Positions 1 through 6,263 of a DNA stretch of 19,423 nucleotides are shown piece by piece. This DNA is from Euryarchaeota archaeon UBA182. GTDB lineage: Archaea > Thermoplasmatota > Poseidoniia > Poseidoniales > Thalassarchaeaceae. How positions within the stretch are numbered: the stretch's first letter is position 1; every line of letters begins with the position of its first letter. The notes beneath the pieces are model-generated. The model ran no database searches. It was given only the letters and a program-made list of their open reading frames with translations, and had not been told where the DNA came from. The DNA lies in assembly GCA_002495675.1 (NCBI GenBank), contig DAGH01000013.1, forward strand, positions 2,171 to 21,593. The letters are read 5' to 3'. A program made the translations under genes and the position numbers.

Positions 1-237
1 TGGGGAGCATTTCCTTTTTCTCCATCTAAAGTGGCCCACCAGACCTCTTCTTCCCTCGCTCTGTGTTTATAGCAAACAGGGCTGTTATACATCCGAGTCC
101 CGTCACAACCCTCGATATTACAAGGGCCGCCGACAACCACGATGATACAATGATGGGGCTAATCTTCAATATTTTCCCGGCACGTATGGCGGCGACAATC
201 ATGGGGCGGAATTGAAGTTGTATTGGTCGGAATCTTT

Positions 238-247
238 GATATAACAA
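238..247 (+). promoter_or_regulatory. Possible TATA box of the giant multidomain gene
   Basis: GATATAACAA is centred about 22 nt before the GTG at 264, a little closer than the usual archaeal spacing for a leaderless mRNA. No Shine-Dalgarno sequence lies between it and the start. An in-frame stop (TGA 237-239) rules out a longer N terminus. The rest of 1-263 holds no gene I can support. Confidence 0.35.
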
Positions 248-263
248 ACTAATATTTCTGTCT

Positions 264-3200
264 GTGGACAGTGAGGTCGCCCTGAGGGGCGTACATGGGA
301 AGTACCTGAGTGCAACGCCCGACGGAAGGCTGTTGTGGTCCTCCGACGTCGCTCATCTAGGGGAATATTTCCGTGTGGAGCAACGGCAAAACGGCAAGAT
401 TGCACTCATGAGTGCTTTCGACATGTACGTGTCAGCACAGCCCGATGGCCGAGTGGAATGCAATCGTCGAGAAGCGCCACCTGGCGGATGGGAGGAATTC
501 ACAGTCGAATACCGCAGCGACTATGTGGTCTGCTTGAAATCATGTCATGGGAAGTACTTGAGTGCACAAAAGGACGGTCCAAAATGGCGGGATTGGACCA
601 TGCGCCAAGAGGCGGATGCTCAAGACATCCATATTGAGCCGTATCGCACGACAGGTGAAGCTGTCTTGAATGAGCCCATCTTGAATTCTGACCAGAAATA
701 CGTGTTTGCTCCCGAACACAAGGGATGGCATTGGCACAACGAGCGTGCTCGGGGGATGGGGGGCCACATCGCTTCAATCACCAGTGCTGAGGAGAACGAA
801 GACATCACTCGAATTTCCGGCGGGGCGCCGGTGTGGCTCGGTGGAATCAGAAAGGGGGATCGGTACCGCGGGAAACCTATGCCGGACCGGAGAGGCGGTG
901 AAACTGGCGAAGTGGGCCCGGGCCCTGAAGACTGGTACTGGTCTGATGGCCGACCTTGGTCATACACGAACTGGGGGCCTGGCGAGCCGAACAATTATGA
1001 TTCGAGCGAAAATAGGGTGCAACACCTAGGTAAGTTCGATGCGGTATGGAACGATGTCGGCGAACACTGGGAAGGGCCTGCTGTGTACAGGATACCAATC
1101 GATACCTGGCTCCCAAGCATAATGCCAACGGATAACTGGCTCCCAAGCATAACCGTTTCAGGAGCCGGGAGTAGAGAGGTGAACGGCACCTACGTATTCA
1201 AGGAGGGCGAACATGAAAATAGGCACTGGGGCACCATCGCTGGCCATTACCAACACACGAATAATCCTGAGATATTCATCGCCTTCCAAGACTGCGGGGC
1301 GACCCATGGACGCCCGGAGTGGAACAAGTGGATGGTCATCTCGAAGATCGGGGTCCTCTATGCTGCGCACACTGGGGGAAAAATCGGAGTTCCCCCTCGT
1401 GATGGTGAGTGGGAAACCGTCGACAGTTGGGGAAATCCTGGCGCGCCCGGCGGTAAGCATCCGGCACCTGCGGTCAGGCACGGTCAACACCCAGGAATAT
1501 CATCGAGGGAGAACTTTGAATTTATCCCCGTCAGTGAGTATGACGAGGTATGGAACGACAGGGGATCTGGCGCGAACCAAGACGTGTCTGTCTGGAGGGT
1601 TCGTGTGCCTCATGGGTGCCACCTGATCGGCATGACCGCCAAGAACGGGCACTCGCCACCGACCCATCCGACGCTGGTCATTCGTGCTGATGGCAGCCAA
1701 GTCGCGCCGCCTGAGCGATTCGACCTAGTCTGGTGGCAAGAACGAGGACGGCGCCGGTTCTGGTGCTGGCGGCCTATCCCGCCACCGGGTTACGTTTCGC
1801 TCGGCGATGTGGGGACGGTTAGCGAAACCCCGCCATCAAGAAAGGAGGTTGTTTGCGTTTCCTCAAGCTGCCTCAGCCCGAGCAGTCAGCCTTTGGGTAG
1901 TCAGATTTGGAACGACAGAGGAGGCGGCGCGCCGAGGGACGCGGCGTTCTTTGAACAGCCGGGAGGCACGGGGCTCTTCCGATGTAGTGACGATGGTACC
2001 CACAACAAGCCTCACGGAGAGTTTCCAATACCTGCATATTCCCTGTCTGGAGCCCCCATGACCCATGCGACAAATGGGATTGATGTTTTGCAAGCGGTGG
2101 CTGGTAAGCCCATTCGCTTCAAAATCAACAAACGTCCAAGCAGCAACGATGCTTGGGTGGGAATCTATCCATCAAGCGCAAGCGACCAGGATCACGGACC
2201 TGAAAACAAGCGATGGAAGTGGCTTCGGAACATCGATGTGAACAACGCATCGTTTTCCAAACAAGATGTAGGCGATTGGAGCATTCGTGTATTCTCAGAT
2301 GGCGGCTATAGACTACACGAAAGAAAGGACTTTGTTGTTAGGAGTGGAAAGCCTGAACCACTTGACCTAGCCGCTGTACAATCAAGCAGGAGGACCGCAT
2401 GGATTACTTTGGCCATTGGCGCAATCTTGTTCAGTATCGGTCTACCACTTTTCATTGGGGGGCATGGCCCGGCAGGCGAGGAAAATCTTGGAATGATAAT
2501 TCCGGGTGCGATACTATTTGGTGTTGGCGCATTATTGGGCGTTGTCGCTTCGTTTATCCTCGTATCTTCGTGGTCTAAATCCTATGCCGAAACCGGCAAG
2601 CCGGCTCCTAGGTGGACCAAGATTGCTTCCGCGCTAGCCGGGTTTCTCTTGATCCCCGGCATAGCCTTGGTTATCGTCGGAATTATCTCAACCGGAACTA
2701 TCCACCATGAGGAGGTATCATCTGCTAGATTGTTGATTGCCGATGCAGACGGCATGGGGGATCAGGGATTCATCATTTTCATCGAGGCGGTACCGGGGGA
2801 CTTGGATAGTAATGGGATACACGACTATTGTGAGATGGTCACTGTTAATGCTACTCATTCAGGACTCTGGATGAGCGATCCGTGGACGTCACATTCGAAA
2901 CAGAATGAGGCGGACCAAACTAGGCAGGTGTTCGAATTTGAGATCGCCCACGCTGGAAGCGGGTGTGACGCAAACGTATGGCCTCAACAGAAAGCAGGGA
3001 ATCTGGTTAAGCTCGGGCGTGCCTGTTATGGTTGCATGAGAGGCTACACTGAAATTTCAGCCTCGGAGAGTGATGCCCCGTACCCGATTCCAATGTGGAT
3101 ACAGGATGGAGAGAAGGTTTTGGAAGACGCTGGCGTGTGGATAGGTGGCTCAATCTTGTCCTGCTTCAGCATCCTGTCCCTCGCAGGTCTGGGCATATTC

Positions 3201-3551
3201 CGCCGTACGATCAAGGGCAGAAACGCCTCTGTTTGGAAGGGTCCAATGACCCCATCAATAGAGATAGAGGAGGCAAGGGTGGGTGATTCAATTCGATTCA
3301 GAATAAAAAATCCCCCCAATGACAAATCTGCCTGGGTGGGAATTTACGCACTCCATGCCCAGGATAAAGACCATGGGGAGGAGGGAGTTGGATGGATGTG
3401 GTTGAGGGACCTGCGAAGTAACAGGGCTTCCTTCCCTGAGAGATCTGAGGGCAGATGGAGCATACGCGTTTTCCAGGACGGCGGTTATACCATGGTCTGC
3501 CGTTTGGAATTCGATGTCCTACCCAAAAAGGAGAGGTGGTGGGAGGATTGA
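264..3551 (+). CDS. Giant chimeric membrane protein: fascin-like, C-type lectin, VPS62-like and SKICH-like domains
   Basis: This 1095-residue protein starts at GTG, the first usable start after an in-frame stop at 237-239. I recognise no named gene. Residues 5-125 are a fascin-like beta-trefoil, with HGKYLSATPDG (11-21) echoed by MYVSAQPDG and HGKYLSAQKDG. Residues 132-278 are a C-type lectin fold with EPNNYD (241-246) and WND (262-264), the calcium and sugar positions of that family. Residues 300-410 hold a VNGTYVF-type domain that I know only as recurrent in protist and marine proteins. Residues 425-592 contain three WNDRG/FWCWRP-GYVSLGD units resembling VPS62/DUF946. Two WVGIY...IRVF-DGGY domains (604-692 and 998-1086) resemble SKICH or Ig-like modules. 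Four membrane helices lie near 712-732, 743-768, 788-810 and 957-978. The loop 811-956 is acidic, has cysteines 856, 901, 921 and 924, and a calcium-loop motif DLDSNGIHD (846-854). No signal peptide is visible. The domain calls are strong; the cellular role is unknown. Confidence 0.85.
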   Translation: MDSEVALRGVHGKYLSATPDGRLLWSSDVAHLGEYFRVEQRQNGKIALMSAFDMYVSAQPDGRVECNRREAPPGGWEEFTVEYRSDYVVCLKSCHGKYLSAQKDGPKWRDWTMRQEADAQDIHIEPYRTTGEAVLNEPILNSDQKYVFAPEHKGWHWHNERARGMGGHIASITSAEENEDITRISGGAPVWLGGIRKGDRYRGKPMPDRRGGETGEVGPGPEDWYWSDGRPWSYTNWGPGEPNNYDSSENRVQHLGKFDAVWNDVGEHWEGPAVYRIPIDTWLPSIMPTDNWLPSITVSGAGSREVNGTYVFKEGEHENRHWGTIAGHYQHTNNPEIFIAFQDCGATHGRPEWNKWMVISKIGVLYAAHTGGKIGVPPRDGEWETVDSWGNPGAPGGKHPAPAVRHGQHPGISSRENFEFIPVSEYDEVWNDRGSGANQDVSVWRVRVPHGCHLIGMTAKNGHSPPTHPTLVIRADGSQVAPPERFDLVWWQERGRRRFWCWRPIPPPGYVSLGDVGTVSETPPSRKEVVCVSSSCLSPSSQPLGSQIWNDRGGGAPRDAAFFEQPGGTGLFRCSDDGTHNKPHGEFPIPAYSLSGAPMTHATNGIDVLQAVAGKPIRFKINKRPSSNDAWVGIYPSSASDQDHGPENKRWKWLRNIDVNNASFSKQDVGDWSIRVFSDGGYRLHERKDFVVRSGKPEPLDLAAVQSSRRTAWITLAIGAILFSIGLPLFIGGHGPAGEENLGMIIPGAILFGVGALLGVVASFILVSSWSKSYAETGKPAPRWTKIASALAGFLLIPGIALVIVGIISTGTIHHEEVSSARLLIADADGMGDQGFIIFIEAVPGDLDSNGIHDYCEMVTVNATHSGLWMSDPWTSHSKQNEADQTRQVFEFEIAHAGSGCDANVWPQQKAGNLVKLGRACYGCMRGYTEISASESDAPYPIPMWIQDGEKVLEDAGVWIGGSILSCFSILSLAGLGIFRRTIKGRNASVWKGPMTPSIEIEEARVGDSIRFRIKNPPNDKSAWVGIYALHAQDKDHGEEGVGWMWLRDLRSNRASFPERSEGRWSIRVFQDGGYTMVCRLEFDVLPKKERWWED
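1101..1160 (+). repeat. Imperfect 30-bp tandem duplication inside the giant gene
   Basis: Two adjacent 30-bp units share an exact 17-base core (CTGGCTCCCAAGCATAA at 1106-1122 and 1136-1152). They encode the repeated peptide TWLPSI / NWLPSI in the linker between the lectin domain and the next domain. The reading frame is kept, so this looks like a recent in-frame slippage duplication in a flexible linker. Confidence 0.8.
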
Positions 3552-3629
3552 TGCAAAAGTCAAATTTTCTTGATAAATCGGCCAAGGAATCCAAGAGGAT
3601 CGTCACAGGGCGTTTTATGCAAAGGAACC

Positions 3630-3932
3630 ATGAAATATGACCATTCACCGGAAATATACATGGATGCAGCAGTGGTCGTTTACATGAAGGAAGGTAAGAC
3701 GTACGAAGAATGGGAGGAGTTGATGCTCGACCTATACGACAACAAGAAGGAAGTGGCTGAAGGGAAGATAGTGTATGGAAAGGCCAATGATAGCACTGCA
3801 ATCATACTTCGCTTTGACTTCGACCCGGCTGAGATGGCGAAGAGGCTTCAAGATCTGGACGTAATGGAAAAAGTCGCAGAAGTAGTGGAAAAAAGGGAGA
3901 TGTTCTCCATATCTCCCATGCAGCGGCCTTAG
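3630..3932 (+). CDS. Small ferredoxin-fold-like protein of unknown function
   Basis: This 100-residue protein is not recognised. I chose ATG 3630 because AAAGGA lies just upstream and because the upstream in-frame TTG at 3570 would add an unstructured basic leader. The apparent secondary structure is beta (DAAVVVYMK), alpha (TYEEWEELMLDLY), beta (GKIVYGKA), beta (STAIILRFDFD), alpha (AEMAKRLQDLDVMEKVAEVVE), beta (EMFSISP). This order suits a ferredoxin-like or dimeric alpha-beta barrel domain, as in antibiotic monooxygenase-like or EthD-like families. No catalytic residues stand out and there is no signal peptide, so it should be cytosolic. It lies 78 nt after the giant gene on the same strand and could be cotranscribed with it. 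Fold and location are inference. Confidence 0.6.
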   Translation: MKYDHSPEIYMDAAVVVYMKEGKTYEEWEELMLDLYDNKKEVAEGKIVYGKANDSTAIILRFDFDPAEMAKRLQDLDVMEKVAEVVEKREMFSISPMQRP

Positions 3933-3964
3933 CGATCTTTTACAGTTTAGTCTGCAGTATTTGT

Positions 3965-3972
3965 CATATACC
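3965..3972 (+). promoter_or_regulatory. TATA-like box before the lipoprotein hydrolase
   Basis: CATATACC is centred about 24 nt upstream of ATG 3992, the spacing expected for a leaderless archaeal transcript. A second AT-rich stretch (CATATATCA, 3977-3985) is too close to the start to serve as the TATA box. No Shine-Dalgarno sequence is seen. Confidence 0.4.
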
Positions 3973-3991
3973 ATGCCATATATCAGCCAAC

Positions 3992-4699
3992 ATGAAGATC
4001 AATTCACTGAGCATATCCCTGTTCATGCTGATGTCCGCACTATCCGGTTGCATCGGAACGGAAGATGGCTCCCCAGAAGAGGAGATTGGGATTAACAAAC
4101 TGAAGATTCTTGCTCTCCACGGAGGCGGTGACAGCCCGGAGGGGCTCATGGGCCAGCCAGGGATGCAAGACCTGATGGGTGACCTACCAGAGTTTGAGTT
4201 CTTCTTCGCGGATGCCCCAGACGACGAGAGTTCGTGCAATCAATGCTGGTACGCTGATCCCCCTGGGGGGAAGGGGGAGCCTAATGAGGATAGGAACTGG
4301 GCAGACCTATCCATACAGTATCTCAACGATGTAGTAGAGGAGCATGGTCCCTTTTATGGCATTCTTGGGTACTCACAAGGGTGCCCTATGGCGACTGTAT
4401 ACATTGCAAACTCCAACGTATCTTTCGAGAAGGCGTTCCTATTCAATGGATACTTGCCGTCAACTCACTCTGGGCTGAATGACAGCATCAATGAAGCAGC
4501 GCCCCTGGCCGTAGACGCTCTTATCTTTGGAGGAGGGAATGATGTTTTCATATTCGGAGTGGATGAACTCGCAGGTGTCTATCAAGAGCCGACGGTCATA
4601 ATCAGCAACACAGCGGATCACCATCTACCGACGGCAGGAGATGAGGTGTATCCTGATATTCTCGCATTCTTCAGGCAGGGAACGGATGAATTCCCTTAA
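3992..4699 (+). CDS. Lipid-anchored FSH1-like serine hydrolase (alpha/beta hydrolase)
   Basis: This 235-residue protein probably hydrolyses an ester or thioester outside the cytoplasmic membrane. Residues 1-19 form a lipoprotein signal peptide ending in the lipobox LSGC, with Cys20 as the expected lipid attachment site; an acidic linker follows. The catalytic domain (36-230) begins with LALHGGGDSPE, which can supply the oxyanion hole. The nucleophile elbow is GYSQG with Ser128. Asp184 in GGNDVF and His210 or His211 in ADHHLP complete a likely triad. This arrangement resembles the FSH1/DUF341 serine hydrolases, which in eukaryotes are cytosolic, so the secreted form is notable. CNQC (82-85) may form a disulfide outside the cell. 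The substrate is unknown. A carboxylesterase or dienelactone-hydrolase relative is the alternative. Confidence 0.8.
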   Translation: MKINSLSISLFMLMSALSGCIGTEDGSPEEEIGINKLKILALHGGGDSPEGLMGQPGMQDLMGDLPEFEFFFADAPDDESSCNQCWYADPPGGKGEPNEDRNWADLSIQYLNDVVEEHGPFYGILGYSQGCPMATVYIANSNVSFEKAFLFNGYLPSTHSGLNDSINEAAPLAVDALIFGGGNDVFIFGVDELAGVYQEPTVIISNTADHHLPTAGDEVYPDILAFFRQGTDEFP

Positions 4700-4772
4700 A
4701 TTGGCAGCGCGCCTGAAAATTCATTCCAGTTAGGAATCCCAAACAACCTCATCGCGGGCGTTAGGGGATCTA

Positions 4773-4937
4773 CTAGAAAATTCCTGATTTGCTTAATTCA
4801 AGATAAACAATTATGATGCAGACTATGCTAATCAAAATGCCAATGGGCCCGCGCTTGATTTTTGACGAGGGCTTGAAACCCAATGTTCGTTCTGTTTTCT
4901 TCGAAAGGCTCTCCTCAATTTCCCCAATGGGCTTCAC
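4773..4937 (-). CDS. Small single-pass membrane protein, 54 residues
   Basis: Reading the minus strand from GTG 4937 gives a 54-codon frame ending in TAG. The N-terminal half is charged and cytosolic in character (GEIEESLSKKTERTLGF). A basic patch SSKIKRG precedes a hydrophobic stretch GPIGILISIVCIIIVYL, and a short polar end follows (ELSKSGIF), so it resembles a tail-anchored protein. GTG is the only start in frame after an upstream stop, and a TATA-like GAATAAAC lies about 25 nt before it. Size and layout recall archaeal Sec61-beta/SecG, but the usual SSAGL signature is absent, so I do not assign that function. The frame sits alone in the 348-nt space between genes at 4699 and 5048; I see nothing else in that space besides the ribosome binding site at its end. 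Confidence 0.5.
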   Translation of the reverse strand: MKPIGEIEESLSKKTERTLGFKPSSKIKRGPIGILISIVCIIIVYLELSKSGIF

Positions 4938-4957
4938 GAGGACAGATGGGCTGACAA

Positions 4958-4966
4958 GTTTATTCT
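4958..4966 (-). promoter_or_regulatory. TATA-like box of the 54-residue membrane protein
   Basis: On the minus strand AGAATAAAC is centred about 25 nt before GTG 4937. This spacing matches a leaderless transcript and supports the small frame as a gene. Confidence 0.35.
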
Positions 4967-5033
4967 GCTTTTCGGCGAATTAGACACAGGGGGCAATCCC
5001 TGGATTAAGGTAGTTCGACCCACGCGACCCCAA

Positions 5034-5042
5034 GAGGAGGTG
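5034..5042 (+). promoter_or_regulatory. Strong ribosome binding site of the GNAT gene
   Basis: GAGGAGGTG ends 5 nt before ATG 5048 and is close to a perfect anti-16S match. Most other genes here lack such a site, so it fixes this start and shows that at least some genes use leadered, Shine-Dalgarno initiation. Confidence 0.75.
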
Positions 5043-5047
5043 TACTA

Positions 5048-5497
5048 ATGGATGACATCAAATGGCTTAGGGAAATGCTACGGCAGGAACTGGATCTAAT
5101 GGCCCCCTCCCTTGCAAGGATTGCTAAAAACAATGTTATCATCAGAGACGAGATTGACAGGCCAGTTGCGCACGCCAGACTATCTGCCAGGTTGAACGGC
5201 CACGAGATCAACGCCTTTGTGATTGACCCTGCACATCGAGGAAAGGGTATATCCCACGAGCTGTTGAAGAAATGTGGGGATGGCCGCCTCTTTGCATATA
5301 CTCGCGATGCTAAGCTTCAATCCGCGCTATTGACCGCAGGTTTTGAGAGGGCGAGGACGCCGGGGCTTGTGGCCCTATTGAGTGTGATGGCTGCGAGGGC
5401 GAGTTCAGTATTATGGATGGTGATTTTACTTGAATTTAGGAGGCTGCGGCACCAGCTAACTAATTTTTTCAAGTATAGGCTGTTTGTAAGGGAATGA
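5048..5497 (+). CDS. GNAT-family N-acetyltransferase
   Basis: This 149-residue protein is a likely acetyl-CoA-dependent N-acyltransferase of unknown substrate. The core beta strand and motif A read INAFVIDPAHRGKGISHELLKKC (54-76), with RGKGIS (64-69) as the pyrophosphate-binding loop of acetyl-CoA. Motif B fits LQSALLTAGFERA (90-102), the common GNAT ending. The N-terminal part is short (about 30 residues before the first core strand), as in minimal GNATs. The C-terminal segment 107-128 is hydrophobic (LVALLSVMAARASSVLWMVILL), followed by a basic tail, so it may sit against or in the membrane, which is unusual for the family. The strong ribosome binding site upstream fixes the start. The gene appears monocistronic. 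Confidence 0.75.
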   Translation: MDDIKWLREMLRQELDLMAPSLARIAKNNVIIRDEIDRPVAHARLSARLNGHEINAFVIDPAHRGKGISHELLKKCGDGRLFAYTRDAKLQSALLTAGFERARTPGLVALLSVMAARASSVLWMVILLEFRRLRHQLTNFFKYRLFVRE

Positions 5498-5668
5498 GCC
5501 AAATCCCTTTCACTGCATTGGACCAGTCAGCACCATCAATTTGCGCTATCAACCAGACCTACGAGAATAGAAAAAGGATGAATAAAGGTCGATTACCCTT
5601 TAATTTGGTGTTGAGGGAAATGAGGGTTGAAACAACGAATTGAGTACCTCTGTTTGATCATCCATGAA

Positions 5669-5694
5669 ATACTATCGACAACCACGGATAGTAT
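5669..5694 (+). promoter_or_regulatory. 8-bp inverted repeat at the promoter of the four-helix membrane protein gene
   Basis: ATACTATC (5669-5676) and GATAGTAT (5687-5694) form a perfect inverted repeat with a 10-nt centre, ending 8 nt before ATG 5703. If the gene is leaderless, the TATA position would fall inside the repeat, so a repressor bound there would block transcription. A short hairpin in a leader is the other reading. The rest of 5498-5668 holds no gene I can support. Confidence 0.45.
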
Positions 5695-5702
5695 GAATAC
5701 TC

Positions 5703-6197
5703 ATGACTGAATCAGAATCATCCCCTGACGATTTGCAATTATCAGCAGAAATGACTACCGGTCAGATCAAAAAAAAATTCGACCTTTGCCTCGGAATGGC
5801 TTGCATCGCCCTCTTATTCCCAACGGGGTACTTTGCTCTAAGCGAACTGGAATTCTTTGCTGATCTCCTAGAATATGGAGGAGTGTCATCGGACATAATC
5901 CGATCATTCATCTACTCAGTCACCATATTCTCGACTTTATTGATCGTCGGACTATCTTTCCTCGGGGGATTAGAAACGAGGGCAAAGAGAATATTTGGAG
6001 GCATATTCCTCATCGTGATGTCAGGCATCTCACTTGCATCAAGGTTCCACCAATGGGCGGATGCAAGGCAAGAAATGGCTCGAATGTATGATCTCAGGGA
6101 GTCTTGGGTTGATTTTTTGATAGCCCCCAATCATCACATGGCGATAGAGTACTACACGCTTGTGATCATCATTGCCATCCTTTTGATGAGGAAGTGA
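5703..6197 (+). CDS. Four-helix membrane protein of unknown function
   Basis: This 164-residue protein is not recognised. It has an acidic, serine-rich N terminus (1-20), then helices at roughly 27-46, 67-89, 95-113 and 146-162. An even number of helices puts both ends on the same side, and the KKK (23-25) and final RK suggest that side is the cytosol. The loop between helices 3 and 4 (114-145) has several charged residues and a histidine pair (HH 144-145), and helix 3 ends in SRFHQW. No transporter or enzyme signature is visible. A palindrome overlaps the likely promoter, hinting at specific regulation. The next gene starts 66 nt downstream on the same strand and may or may not be cotranscribed. 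Confidence 0.65.
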   Translation: MTESESSPDDLQLSAEMTTGQIKKKFDLCLGMACIALLFPTGYFALSELEFFADLLEYGGVSSDIIRSFIYSVTIFSTLLIVGLSFLGGLETRAKRIFGGIFLIVMSGISLASRFHQWADARQEMARMYDLRESWVDFLIAPNHHMAIEYYTLVIIIAILLMRK

Positions 6198-6263
6198 TAA
6201 TTTCTAGACGCACAGAGGGTCAAATTTCGATGGATTAACAAAAGACCGTAAAAAGATCGTGAC

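Noticed and set aside
26..247. Minus-strand 73-codon frame with one hydrophobic segment, divergent from the giant gene
   Set aside because: It starts at TTG, has no ribosome binding site, its inner ATG is not at a leaderless distance from the AT-rich box, and no family is recognised. A real small membrane protein cannot be excluded.
620..994. Minus-strand 124-codon frame inside the giant gene
   Set aside because: It is antisense to the C-type lectin domain, which has clear conserved motifs on the plus strand.
3298..3801. Minus-strand 167-codon frame
   Set aside because: It is antisense to the conserved C-terminal WVGIY domain of the giant protein and to the small alpha/beta gene; its composition (many Pro, Cys, Arg, His) is typical of a shadow frame.
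5580..5645. Plus-strand 21-codon frame from an ATG after AAAAAGG in the 5498-5702 spacer
   Set aside because: Too short, no hydrophobic or basic character suggesting a known small protein, and no promoter at a suitable distance.
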